Positions 19,701 to 30,999 of a DNA stretch of 64,000 bases are shown here, piece after piece (within the stretch, counting starts at the first letter, position 1; each line of letters starts with the position of its first letter). Both the position numbers and the translations under genes were made by a program. Below the pieces are notes generated by a model. It was not told where the DNA came from. It did not search any database and saw only the letters and a list, made by a program, of their open reading frames with translations. The stretch spans positions 37,235 through 101,234 of the forward strand of contig QKWP01000256.1 in assembly GCA_003550325.1 (NCBI GenBank). The letters are read 5' to 3'. This DNA is from Gigaspora rosea. Its lineage: Eukaryota; Glomeromycota; Glomeromycetes; Diversisporales; Gigasporaceae.

Positions 19701-21084
19701 AGTTGATATTAGTTAGTGTTAGTAGTGTATTGTGGTAAAATTTACACAGAGGGTTTATTTTGCCCCTCACAACGTGCAGGAACATTTTACAGAATGGCAC
19801 AGTAAAAATGGCATGGATATTGTAGCAAAGGATAGTACGTAATATCACGTCATATGAAATGGCACGTTCAGATGACACGTATATATACATTACACACATG
19901 TTGGCTCATTATATATGTTGGCTCATTTTGTGGAGAGTGAAAGATCAGTAAAGAATTTTTTTTAATAAAAGAGTGATATCTCATGATTTCACTAATAAAG
20001 CTTCCCTGTGTATTTTAACAAAAAAAATTTCTTACAAAATTTTGCATCATAGGCAGTTAGCTTATTCATCTTATATTGATTACCTATGTAAATTTATGTT
20101 TTAATAGTTAATCCACTTTGTTATCACGGTTGCACATAAATTTACGTTCATTACTTGTACCAAATCTCGTGCTGATTCGACTATTAAACTGCTACAAAAC
20201 CCATGCTATTTATGGTCCAATTGGGCACACGGTCCCTCACGGTCCACCGAATCTGAACCAACTCAGGCCTTACTTGTACAATTCCAGACCTTGACCCATG
20301 CCAAAATGACCTGTTCCTATCTGATTCCATCTCATGCCTATATAGTACATTTTTCTTATAGGGGATCAGAAATATTCAGTGGTATAGACAATCAATCAAC
20401 ATAAAATACAATGTGCTAAAAGTTTTTCAAGGACAAAAAGAATAAAAATTAAATCGTTAAATATCACAAAAGTTCGACAAGAAACTCCTGATGGCCTTTT
20501 GCATGTTTAATATAGATATGTTGACTGATTTTAATTAGAAAAAATTACACTAGCAAAAGGTCAGCCTGGTCGACTGGCCCAAGCTTTTTTAGGATCAACC
20601 CTGGCCCATGATTTTTTCATCGACCTATAATACTAGCTACAATCATATATGGATATTTTTTCAATTATTGCAATGCACCTCTAAAAAAGCTATTAATTTT
20701 TGACATTTATAACAAGAAAAATGCTAAAGCAATCATTGAATTCTGCAAACAAAGCAAAACTTTAAATTATGTAAATGTATTAAGGTATTGGAATCATAAT
20801 TATATACAGGAAGTGAATAAATATTTTACTGTATTACCATATAAACGTATTGTTGTCTTGCTAATTTCTATAAATTCCTCTTATCTGTACTGTTCAAATG
20901 TACTATTTCAATGTAGTTAAGCAGCTAAACTATAAAATAAAATCTAAAATATAACAAGTGTAAAGGATATTACTAAGAGAGTTGTTTATGTGATATCAGT
21001 TATGTTAATGAGCAAATAGTAGTCTGGTTTATATTATTTATATCGAAAAAGGTAGTAGTTTGTAAGTAAATAAATTTAGTTTTG
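19701..21084. other. No gene recognised
   Basis: AT-rich with slightly GC-richer debris at 20200-20345 and 20560-20640 (the latter with GGTCAGCCTGGTCGACTGGC). The minus-strand open frame at 19678-19899 is not supported by any recognisable motif. Confidence 0.45.
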
Positions 21085-21260
21085 ATCAACTCACTGATAA
21101 TTACTTCGCAGCAACTTAGTTCACAGACAGCTAATTTTACAGCCAAAGTTATTTTACAGATAATTAATTTACAGACAAGTACGTCTCATAGACAGCTTAT
21201 TTTACAAAATAATTCTAGTCATTGTTATTAGGATTAGGATTAGAATTATATTTAAAATTA
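21085..21260. repeat. Decayed copy of the TTCACCGACA-type element
   Basis: Repeated ACAGACA/TTTTACAG words in the same order as the left half of the element at 34447-34738, followed in both by TAATTCTRGYCATTG and a TTAGGRT tract. Confidence 0.5.
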
Positions 21261-22030
21261 GTGCAATTTATAAAAAAGATTGTGAGAATGAATAGTTGGT
21301 GAAATATATTTTATACGAAATAAACTTGAAATTGCCTTATATTTCAGATAATATAGCATATAAATTATTGTAATATAGATATATATGAACTCAATACAAT
21401 AAAATACATGAAGTTGAATGGTTTATTTTAACATTCAGCTTAACAACTGTTTTTTTATATTCACATTTCATTTTAGATGAATATATTTTAAGCGTTCTTC
21501 ATTCTTATGAAGTAAAAATAATGTTAATAGCAAATATTTATGAAGTTTTTAATATTTCATATACATGTGCTAGATTAAGGTGGATAAAATAAAATAAAAT
21601 AGTAAATACATAAGGTTGAATAACTTATTAAATGCTGGGAGCAAAAGGTAAAGCATTCCAATTTTTTTTAATATAGTTATAGATTCAAAATATTAAAAAG
21701 AAACAACTCTTTTAATATTTGTTTTTTGCTAAATTCTTGTTTTGTACAAAATTAGCAAAATTTTAATATGATTTTTAAGCTCAATTTTCTTTATAACTTG
21801 TTCTATATTTTCAAAAATTTAATTTAAGTTAATATATAAATAAAGAAACATCAAAGTCTTGAAGTTTATAGTAATTTCATATATTTTTATTATAATTTAA
21901 TATATATAAAATTTTTATATGATATATCATATGACTAATATAGAATTCAAAAATAATAAATGTTGTTTATTAAATTACAGGTACAAAACTTAATAGGTAC
22001 TATAAAAGTACCTTTATTCAAAGTTTATAA
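21261..22030. other. No gene recognised
   Basis: AT-rich. The stretch 21720-21840 (TTTTGTACAAAATTAGCAAA, TTTTTAAGCTCAATTTTCTT) is a partial copy of the arm of the large palindrome at 22701-23753. Confidence 0.5.
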
Positions 22031-22032
22031 AA

Positions 22033-22509
22033 ACTAGAGCTTTGACCTAGTCAAAAAATACTGACCCAAGTATGACCTGTTGACCAGGTTATAATCTGTG
22101 TTATTTGGATCATATAGAAAATCATAATTTAACTCTTAAAAGTTTAATATACTGTAATACTTTAATTAGAGTATAAAGAGCAGTTTGTTTCCAGATATTT
22201 AACAGAACTTTTTGGATTTTGTATTGAAAAATTTTTGACTTTGCTTATAATTTGAGTTCATTTATTTTCTATATTAGTGAATACTAGATTACTGTGTTTT
22301 AACAATATTGCTTATAAATTTGATCCATATTATTCATGATCTGTTTAAATTAAAACAAAGTGAATATTGATATTTATAAACAAATTGCATTTTAGTAGAT
22401 TTTTGCTTACTTGAATTCTGACCCACTTGACCTGGTTAGAGAATTTTTGACCTGTGCCCATTGGGCCAGGTGAGCTGTATGAGTCATCCAAACCAGATCA
22501 TAGCTCTAA
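22033..22509. repeat. Possible TIR element with GGTCAA-type ends
   Basis: TAGAGCTTTGACCTAGTCAA on the left and, reverse-complemented, TAGAGCTATGATCTGG on the right. Subterminal words such as TGACCTGTTGACCAGGT and GACCTGTGCCCATTGGGCC occur on both sides. AT-rich centre without coding capacity. Confidence 0.45.
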
Positions 22510-22700
22510 TAAAGACAAAAAAAAATATAAAAATTATTATAGTTGCTTATAGTAGTTGTACTCTAAAATATATTACTAGTAACTACTAAATTACCTAGAT
22601 ATGGTCTTGTGCAGAAAGATTTGTATCTCATAAAATTATATAGTTTTGACTCTAAGTAACATTTTTATATTTCTGATTAATTATTAAAAATTTTTTAACA

Positions 22701-23753
22701 GGCCCAGGACATGTCCCTTTTATTGTTATCTATAATTAAAATTTTAAAAAAAATATATATAAATTTACTATATAAATTTAAGCTAAGATTCTTTTAAATC
22801 TTACTTATTAACTTTAAATTAAATTTTTTAGGAATATAGAACAAGAGGAGAAGAAAAAATTAAGCTTTAAACTTAAATTAAAATTTTGCCAATTTGTACA
22901 AAACGAACATGTAGCTTCGCCAAAAACAAATATTTTTCGATTTTAAAATTATGAATATATGTAAAATTATACTCTGAACAACTTTACTTAGGCGAACTAA
23001 GTAGCTTACCTTGTAAGAAAAATGGGTTATCTATGTACTAAATTTAAAATTTTTGGGTTTTAAATATAAACCGTTATTTTTTGATTAGGTAACCTACTCT
23101 GGGCCCTTAAGCAAAGTTGTATGGCACGTAATTCTACTTAATTCAAAGTTACTGTAATTTTCTCAGACCTTTTACTAAGTGAAAAATGGGGTTAAAGTTT
23201 GGAAAAAAATTTTTTTCTTAAAAATTTTTTAGAAAAAAAAATTTTTTCCAAACTTTAATCCCATTTTTCACTTAGTAAAAGGTTCAAGAAAATGTGCAGT
23301 AATCTTAGACCAAGTAAAATCATGTGCCAAACTAAACAACTTTGCTTAAATAGGTTACCTAATCAAAAAAAAAAGTTATATTTAAAACCCAAAAATTTTA
23401 ACTTAGTATATATATAACCCATTTTTCTTACAAGGTAACCTACTTAGGTCGCCTAAGTAAAGTTGTTCAGGGCATGATTTTACATAGACTTATAATCTTA
23501 AAATTGAAAAATATTTGTTTTTGGCAAAGTTACATTTTCGTTTTGTACAAAATTGGCAAAATTTTAATTCAATTTTTAAGCTCAATTTTTTCTTCTTCTC
23601 TTGTTCTATATTCCTGAAAAATTTAATTTAAAGTTAATAAGTAAGATTTAAAAGAATCTTAGCTTAAAGTTATATAGCAAATTCATATAATTTTTTAAAA
23701 ATTTTAATTATAGACAGCATTTTGATCTATTTTAAGGGGACATGTCCTGGGCC
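22701..23753. mobile_element. Giant palindrome (about 1.05 kb)
   Basis: GGCCCAGGACATGTCCC at 22701 is mirrored by GGGACATGTCCTGGGCC ending at 23753. Arms of about 520 bp pair throughout: TTTGTACAAAACGAA.., GAACAACTTTACTTAGGCGA, CTTACAAGGTAACCTAC, and TTTTTCACTTAGTAAAAGG near the centre. The centre is around 23228 in an A/T run. No coding capacity. This is an unusually long foldback element; a partial arm copy lies at 21720-21840. Confidence 0.85.
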
Positions 23754-24187
23754 TTTAATATTCTAAGTTCATAAAAAATTTTACTAATAAAATCATATCT
23801 ATTCATTAAGTAAAAATGTCTAGCTAATAATTTTGCTATAGAACCTACTAACAACTTGGGCTAAATACTATTCAGATCTGATATATTCAATTCAGAATTT
23901 TGAAAAAACTTAATTAAAAGTGTTAACATTAAAATATGCATACAGATTAGACAGTATCTAAAAAGTAGTAAAAATATCAAATCACAAATGAAATTGTTTT
24001 TGAAAATTTAGGTGCCTTTCTTTAATCTAAACGCTGTTCCAAGAAATTTTGTTCAGTATAGAGAAAGTTTGAAATATAAAATTTCTCTTTCTAAACTAAA
24101 TACAGAACCCAAACAATCTATATAATGTAATATTTGAAAAATTGCTAATAGAGGCTCTTTTTTTAAAAAAGGTTATATATATTTTTT
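23754..24187. other. No gene recognised
   Basis: AT-rich spacer, no motif of note apart from TAATATTTGAAAAATTGCTAATAG near 24130, which resembles the short repeats at 25320-25460. Confidence 0.5.
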
Positions 24188-24386
24188 TTAACTCTTTGAC
24201 AGTCTCGTCAGTATCTTTATTAGATATTAGATATATAATATAACTAAACTATGTTAATTACTTATTATCAATACTCTATCTATAGCAGGTCTGGCATTAC
24301 TTGAATACTTCAATAGCACTTTAGTGCAACCTATTGCACTGCCTTACTGATAAGACAGACAATTTGTCAGCCCCGTCAAAGAGTGG
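24188..24386. mobile_element. Small TIR element (ACTCTTTGAC)
   Basis: ACTCTTTGACAGTCTCGTCA at the left and, inverted, ACTCTTTGACGGGGCTGACA at the right; about 200 bp. Confidence 0.65.
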
Positions 24387-24689
24387 CATAGGATTTTTCT
24401 TCAAATCCCTCTCATCTAGCGTAAATGGTGAGGATAACCAAACTATACAAGAAGAACATTGTAGCTAAGAAAATAAAAGGGTAATGAAAAAAAAGAAAGA
24501 AATAACAAACTCTAAATGATATACCAAAAAAACAAACAAAATAAAATGACTACAAGATGAAAGAAACAAAGAAAAATTCTATCACTAATGATGGAAAGCT
24601 AACAAAATAAAAACAAATAATGAAAAAAAGAAAAAAAAAACAAAAAAGAGAACAGAAATAAAAATAAACCTAAACCTGAAATTAATGAT

Positions 24690-25345
24690 AAAAATTATAT
24701 AATACTGCATAAGGAAATGCCTTGCCAAAGTATTATATGTACATAAAAAAGAAAACTAAAGAATATTCTGGAATTTAATCTTTGTAAATCTGCCTACTCT
24801 ATTGTGTCACATTCTATTATGCGTCTATTCCTGTTTATCCACCTGCATGCCTTCTTCCCAATTAGGATAGGAACAACAATGCTGATCTTTTGGAGGGGGT
24901 ACACTGAATTTTCCAGTTTTTATCATAAATTCCAGCAAAACTAACTTTCAGTGAGAATATGATAGTATGTATATAGTTGAATAAGTTCTTGTAACCAAAA
25001 ACCTTAAAGAGAGAGATGAAAAACTCATTTTTCTTAGTTCACTACCTAGCCAAGCTATAATCTCTTCATCGATAAAAGTTTCTTTTTTTAACCTCCACCA
25101 GAATTTCTTGTACCAAGGGCACCCACTGCCAGTATCTTGCACAACCGATGCTTCTGAATTGTGTGCTGAATATATAAAGAAGTCTCCAATGATACAAGGA
25201 AGGTTGACCTTTATAAAATCAGTATTACTAGCTGCTTCATCTTCTACTAATGAAAATTTTTTGTTTTTCTTTTGTTCAGAAATTTGTACAAGTGATCGAT
25301 GGGAAGAGTCAAGTAATGTTAAAAAGGTTATATTTGAAAAATAGG
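24690..25345 (+). repeat. 650-bp direct repeat, copy 1 (LTR-like)
   Basis: Nearly collinear with 26005-26640. Shared words include ATTATATAATACTGC, CCTTGCCAAAGTATTATATG, GATCTTTTGGAGGGGGTA, CCACCAGAATTTCTTGTACC and AATTTGTACAAGTGATCG. A TATA-like GAATATATAAAG (near 25167) is conserved in both. Preceded by an A-rich tract. Open frames here differ between the copies and are not supported. Could be the LTR of a short (TRIM-like) element or a segmental duplication. Confidence 0.6.
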
Positions 25346-25465
25346 TATTGAAGAAAAAGGTTATATTTGAAAATAGCTAATAGACAAAAAGGGTATATTT
25401 AAAAGAATGCTAATGTGAATAATTTTTATAAATCTTATATTTGAAATATGCTAATGAAAAATCCA
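25320..25465. repeat. Short degenerate tandem repeat (GGTTATATTTGAAAA)
   Basis: Four diverged units of about 30-40 bp containing GGTTATATTTGAAAATAGCTAATAG. Confidence 0.6.
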
Positions 25466-26004
25466 GGCTATAATAGTAACCTAGCAGGTAATAAGCGCAA
25501 AATTAAAAAATACAAAAATTTTAAAAAATGCAAAGTTTGAAAAAAATATTGTAAAATAGAGAGGTGGTTTTTTTTTTAGTCTGGACAATCCTGCCTTTAT
25601 TTATTTGTAAATGCCTAGTGACTAGTGTTCGTACCGAAGTACATATACAGTATACCAAATTACACCCAAATAAAGACTCACTCGATACAAAAGTACCCAG
25701 GTGCGACTTGTCATTTCACAATTTGTCTTTGTCGGGGTACCAATGCTTGTTGAGACTTGATTTCCAAACATTACTGACTGGTTTGCTAATGCTGTGTCAG
25801 AATCGTACTTCTTTCCTTAAATTCTTCCTTCTTTATAAAGGGCAAATGAAAAAGGGGGAAAGTAAAAAGAAACTACCAAAAAAACGAACTACACAAAAGG
25901 AAAAAAAACCAATATAAAAAAGAAAAACAAAGAAAAGAAGCTAATCCTGACACATGGAAGCAGAAAAAGAAAAAAATAAAAGAAAGAAAAGCAATTCTGA
26001 CTAT
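25466..26004. other. Spacer between the two direct repeats
   Basis: Contains a slightly GC-richer stretch (25600-25830) with a 117-codon open frame of no recognisable family, then an A/G-rich tract like the one preceding copy 1. If the repeats are LTRs this would be the internal part, which shows no gag/pol sequence. Confidence 0.45.
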
Positions 26005-26640
26005 TTATAAAAATTATATAATACTGCGCAAGGAAACGCCTTGCCAAAGTATTATATGTACATAAAAGAAACAAAAGAACATTCTGGAATTTAGTTCCAC
26101 AGATCTGCCTACTCCATTGTGCCACATCTCATTATACGTCCGTTCCTGTTTACAACTTGCATGCCTTCTTCTCGATTAGGATAGGAACAACAATGCCGAT
26201 CTTTTGGAGGGGGTATGCCAAATTTCCCACTTTCCGTCAAAAATTCCAGATAAACTGCTTCAAGCAAGAATATGGTAGATGGTATATGGTTGAATATGTT
26301 CTTGTAACCAAAAAACCTTAGAGAGTGTATTGAAAAACTCATTTTTTAGTTCACCGCCTAGCCAGACTGGAAAACCTTCGTCGACGAAAGGAAAACTTCC
26401 ACCAGAATTTCTTGTACCAAGGGCACCCACTGCTAGTTATCTTGCACAACCGACGCTTCTGGCTTGCGTGTCGAATATATAAAGGAGTCCCCAGAACAGA
26501 AGAAAAGTTTGACCTTTATAAAAACTAGTATTATATGCAGCTGCTTCGTCTTTTACTAAAAAATTTTTTGTTTTTCTTTTGTTCAGAAATTTGTACAAGT
26601 GATCGTTGGAAAGAGTCCAGAATTAGTTTTGGGGAGGGGT
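26005..26640 (+). repeat. 650-bp direct repeat, copy 2 (LTR-like)
   Basis: See copy 1 at 24690-25345. GAATATATAAAGGAGTCC lies near 26474. Copies differ by scattered substitutions and small indels, indicating an old duplication. Confidence 0.6.
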
Positions 26641-26644
26641 TTTT

Positions 26645-26745
26645 TTAAGTTTTTTTTTATATTTTATACTATATATATTTATGATATGCCATATTATAGA
26701 CCAAATGGGCTTAAAAATTTTTTTTTTTTTTTATATTTTTATATA
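26645..26745. repeat. Uninterrupted relative of the MITE insertion site at 13466
   Basis: TTTTATACTATATATATTTATGATATGCC...CAAATGGGCTTAA corresponds to 13433-13465 plus 13713-13745, but lacks the 247-bp MITE and has a single ATAT. It is part of a dispersed repeat of which two copies are seen. Confidence 0.75.
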
Positions 26746-27091
26746 TTTTTTTTAGAGAACATTATCCTGTTTTTTTTTTTTGAAAATATTACTTTGCTTT
26801 TTTTTATAATATTTAAAATATAGCTTATATATACCAATCTAAAAGTGCTAACCAAAAAAAATTTACTATAATACTCAAATATAAGCTTACATAGATTAGT
26901 TGGGATCCTCTAAATACTAATATAAATTTAGTATATAAAGAGTAACTAATAAAAAAAATTTTAATAAGCCTGTTTGATGCATAATCTTCCATATTGTATA
27001 ATATATATTGTGTAAAAATATATAAAAAAAACTATTTTATACTATTTTTTTCTAATTTTTGCATTTATTACTCAATTTTTTTACTTATTAT
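26746..27091. other. No gene recognised
   Basis: T-rich then AT-rich sequence; short poly-Phe frames are low-complexity artefacts. Confidence 0.5.
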
Positions 27092-27290
27092 CCACCAAAT
27101 CACTATTATCTAACTCAGGTCATAATCTGGATCAAATATTTGACCTGTCAGGTCACTATTATCTGATCTGGGTCATGGCCCAAATTAAATATCTAACCTG
27201 TTGGGTACTAATATCTGACCCAGATCATAATTCAGGCTAAATATTTGACCCATCAAATTACTATTATATGATCTGGATCAGAATACTAGT
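27092..27290. repeat. About 54-bp tandem repeat (3-4 units)
   Basis: Units of the form CACTATTATCTGATCTGGGTCATA.. followed by TCAAATATTTGACCTG. GGTCA/TGACC words give it the same character as the repeats near 640, 22030 and 33150. Confidence 0.75.
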
Positions 27291-27683
27291 TTAATTAATT
27301 ATATAGATTTTATTTATGAAACAAAATAAAATTATTTAAGTAAAAGATATATACTAATTAATTTGTGTTCAAATTCAGAATAGAAATTTATTACATTAAT
27401 TTGATATATCTAGAAAAATTATATATATAACATTTTGTTCTAAAAGTTTTAGTTTGGATTATTAAAATTTAGTATATAGAGGGCTGGTTAGAGAGATAAC
27501 TGTAATTGAAAGCAAATAAATCAAATCAATAATCTTTAATACTGTTATTCTATATCCACTTTAAAAATAGTAGATAACTAGAGCAACCTTAGATAGTAAA
27601 TAATTTGTGTAATCTTACGTATTACTGTGATTTATCTAAGTCAAAGGGCATTTTTTATAAAACTTAATAAAGAAGATTTAAGG
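27291..27683. other. No gene recognised
   Basis: AT-rich spacer. Confidence 0.5.
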
Positions 27684-27691
27684 CAATTTAC

Positions 27692-27840
27692 TAGAGGTTG
27701 GAACCGGTTTTAATAATTCGGGTTTATCATGTGAATTTTGTGATATTTTAGAATTTATTAAAATTTAATTGGATTAAATTCTAAAATATCACAAAATTCA
27801 CGTAATAAACCCGAATTATTAAAACCGGTTCCAACCTCTA
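27692..27840. mobile_element. Near-perfect palindromic hAT MITE with 8-bp TSD
   Basis: TAGAGGTTGGAACCGGTTTT is mirrored at the right end; arms of about 70 bp are almost perfect. Perfect 8-bp target duplications CAATTTAC flank it (27684-27691 and 27841-27848). The 8-bp duplication and TAGAGG-type terminus are hAT characteristics. Confidence 0.9.
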
Positions 27841-28081
27841 CAATTTACAATTATGAAAAAGGCTACAATTAAAATATATGAAGATACTAATAACTATTTA
27901 ATTTTTTATTATTTTTTTTTGGTATTAAGGTGAGGCCTTGCTTATATTTTTATTAGTAATTTAGAAAAGTTACTACATGGAGTATACTTTTGTATAAATA
28001 CAAAATTTAAATTACATGCAAGAATTGAAGCTCAGGCTAATTTATCTGCAACCTAAACCTACTAGAGTAGTCAAGACTCAC

Positions 28082-30535
28082 CTAGTTTGATAAAGTTAAA
28101 ATAAAGTTTATAGGAACACTATATTTAACCCAATAGGCAGCCCAATAACTAATCTTCTTAAGAGCTATACCAATGGGTGAACATGAGTTTGGATTAATAT
28201 GAAGTTGGTCAGGTTGGCCACAAGGGCAGCTATATGTAAATGTTCTTCGTAAAGATAGTTGTCTTTTAGTTTGTGATATAGTAGGAGTATGAGTAGAAGA
28301 AGGATAGGTTATATTATTGGTTTTTCGCCATAGAGTAAATTGGGAACAGTTAGGTTTTCATAGTTGTTCGTAAGATAATTCAGAAATTTGGAAAAGAACT
28401 TTTATTATAATTGTGAGGCTAATTTGGAAGATAAATTAAAAGGTCTAAGATCTTGGATAAGGTAAGAAGATAAATTAAAAGGTCTAAGATCTTGGATAAG
28501 GTAAGAAGGGTAAGCCTTTAAGTGTAGTTTGAATATAATATGGGATAGTAAGGCTGGTGATAAATGAAAGGCTGGATCGTGATAAATAGTTTGAATAAGT
28601 TGGGATATAGTATTTGGAGGGAGATCTAGATCTGTGGAGTTGATAATATTAGTAATAGCAGTAAGAATAATCTGATTAATATTGTTTGTATTAGGACAGA
28701 AAAGCCAGTGGTTAGGAGAATCAGGAGTATTACATATAAAGCAATTAGTATTTGAAAATAGATTAGGATAGATTGAATGAAAATGAAAATGAAGGTATTC
28801 ATTTAAGAATAACTTAATTTTAAAGGCTTTAAGGTTACTAAGTTTAAAGTTGGTAATGTTATTCGAAGCTTTTTGATTATTGTTAAAGTACAGCCAAGTG
28901 GAGTTCCAGTCAAAGTAATGAGTAAAGTGTGACCATTCATTGGTACGTTACTGGGTGGACTATAAGGCCATAATATGAGCTTTGCAAATACTTTTAATAA
29001 ATGTTCGTGTAGGTTGTAAGACTTGGGTATTTTCCCAATATAGAGTATGAAAAGGAATATATAAGTTGGTATAGTTAAAATTAAGAAAAGAAACAGAAGT
29101 ATGTTGATTGGCTAGTTGATCAGCACGATTATTAAAAGGGTTATCAGAATGGGCCTAAACTTTTTGTAAAGTTAGTTGGATATTAAAGGATTTGATAATA
29201 TTGAGAAGTGTGTGCCATATAGGCCATATAGTAAATTTAAATTTTTTAGGAGAATTTGGGTTAAGAAGTATAAGTTTGGTGTATTTGGATATAACAGATT
29301 GTGAATTAGTAAAGATCTGAACAGTAGAATCTCGTAGCACAGTAGCGATAGCAGATAGGATTGAGATTAGTTCAGTATGATAAAAGGAGGGCCAGTATTT
29401 AAGTTGGGCTGAAAATTCATGTATGATTTGATTGTTATAAAGTTGTACCCAGCCAATACCCATAGAGCATTGGTCAGTACAAATGTTTTTAACAGAACCA
29501 TCTGTATAAAAGATAAAAGATGTATGATTATGATTGTTTTGGGCAATGGATTGTAATAACTAAGAAGTTTGATTGGGTAAGAAAAGGTCAGAAACTAAGT
29601 AGTTAGTAATATTTAAGCCTGGAGGTATAGGAATTCTAAGAGAATGTTTAATAGCAGTAGAAAGGATAAGGTCTATATAGTTTGCACTAAGGTTAAGTTG
29701 CTTGTTTGGTAGAATTCTGCCATAAAAAAGTGTAGATAATGTAGCTGATATTTCAATTGTACATGCAGAAGAAATGCGATTAGTATTAAAATTGCAACCT
29801 AAGCAAGGTGTACAAAAGATAGGGGGAAGTGGATATAATTGGGATTGTAAAGTGTTAATATTGGTAGTCCAATGTGTAATTGATATAGTATTGGAGTGCT
29901 TGAAGTATCTACGAGCTTTACCAATAATTATATCTTTGTTAAAATAAGTAAGTAACCATGATTGAGGTTTTAAAGGTAGATGCCAAGTATAATAAGCAAA
30001 TGCATTAATGCCTTGGGGTTGGTAATTGCTTGAAATTGAACAGTGAATATTGTTTTCAACAATAGTTTCTTCTAGAAAAGTAAACCATAATGGTTGTTTC
30101 CCAGTAGGTAAGTAGTGCACTCTAGGTGAAAGGTGTTTTCATGAAAGATGGGTTTGATTATCTGCAGAATAAATAGAGAATTTGTTTGTGACGAAGTTGT
30201 TGTTTGAAAGATTTATTTGGGATGATTTTGAAGGATTTGTTCAAGTGGGAGGTTCCCACTATTAATAACTTTGGCCAGGTAATATTTGGATTTGCTATAA
30301 TATCTTTTTAACAAAAGAATAATTTTAAAAGTAGTAGTTAATCTATTAGGTCCATCAATATTAGGGGAAGAGTGTTGTAGAATATTAGTTGTTGACTATA
30401 AATTGCTTTGAAGTTGTTGTAATCTAATGTGAGTAGAGATACCTAATAAATTAGGATCATTAATTCGTGTTAAAAAGTTATAAATATGATGTTGAAGTTG
30501 TATATCCTATATATTATGTATATTGTACAAGTGTG
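28082..30535 (-). pseudogene. LINE polyprotein C-terminal part (RNase H, zinc motif), decayed
   Basis: The reverse transcriptase domain is missing. Preserved parts, N to C: a post-RT region (NFLTRINDPNLLGISTHIRL, then an open part starting MHYLPTGKQPLWFTFLEETI), an RNase H domain with FYTDGS (about 29505), TELISILSAI and FTNSQSVI, a Cys/His motif CFICNTPDSPNHWLFC of zf-RVT type (about 28735), and a C-terminal CPCGQPDQLHIN segment ending at TAG 28082-28084. The third RNase H acidic residue is Asn instead of Asp (TNSQ). Stops interrupt it near 30400, 30220, 29570, 29153 and 28420, and a 39-bp duplication lies at 28429-28506. It is inactive. Confidence 0.85.
28429..28506 (-). repeat. 39-bp tandem duplication in the LINE
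   Basis: AGATAAATTAAAAGGTCTAA... occurs twice in direct tandem (28429-28467, 28468-28506), duplicating 13 codons in frame. Confidence 0.95.
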
Positions 30536-30557
30536 AGTACTAATAACTATTTAATTT

Positions 30558-30999
30558 GTATTGTAAATAGTTGTATTTATTAATAAAAGTGTATAAAGAC
30601 TCAATATTGAACTTGGATCTATATCGACTACTTTTATACTTTTTGACTTTACAAAGTTTAACAGACATCTACTACATATGCAATATGTGCTACAACTACT
30701 ACTAATAGAATATATAATATAAGTAGAATAAATAAAATATATGTAATAACTATTATATATTAGATAAATAAAATATATAAAATATGTGATTTAAAAATAA
30801 CAGCTTTATATATACAACAAGTGTTTGCGGGGCGCCACCGGCGCCCTTTTAGGAACACTAATAAAATTGCAAAAACGATTATATATTGGTCATATTTATA
30901 ACAAAAAAAAAATTAAAATAAAAATAAAATAAAAAAGTAAAAATACAATAAATAAATACAAATTACCGATTCCATTATCGCGTTCCAACTACCATGTTA
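30558..30999. other. Intergenic; one GC-rich hairpin
   Basis: AT-rich except for GGGCGCC-ACC-GGCGCCC at 30830-30846, a 7-bp perfect stem with a 3-base loop embedded in GTGTTTGCGGGGCGCCACCG. It stands out in composition; it may be the relic end of a transposon. Confidence 0.5.

Larger units (their letters stand above)
27905..30537 (-). mobile_element. 5'-truncated LINE with 20-bp target duplication
   Basis: Flanked by perfect 20-bp direct repeats TACTAATAACTATTTAATTT (27885-27904 and 30538-30557). The element runs right to left: a partial coding sequence (about 30515-28082), a 3' untranslated tail (28081-27921) that ends CACCTTAATACC, then an A-rich tail (27920-27905). Truncation of the 5' end, poly(A) and long variable target duplications are hallmarks of target-primed reverse transcription. 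A detached copy of its 3' tail lies at 36395-36575. Confidence 0.9.

Noticed and set aside
25564..25917. 117-codon open frame
   Set aside because: No recognisable family, Lys-rich low-complexity C-terminus from an A-rich tract, and not conserved in the related repeat context.
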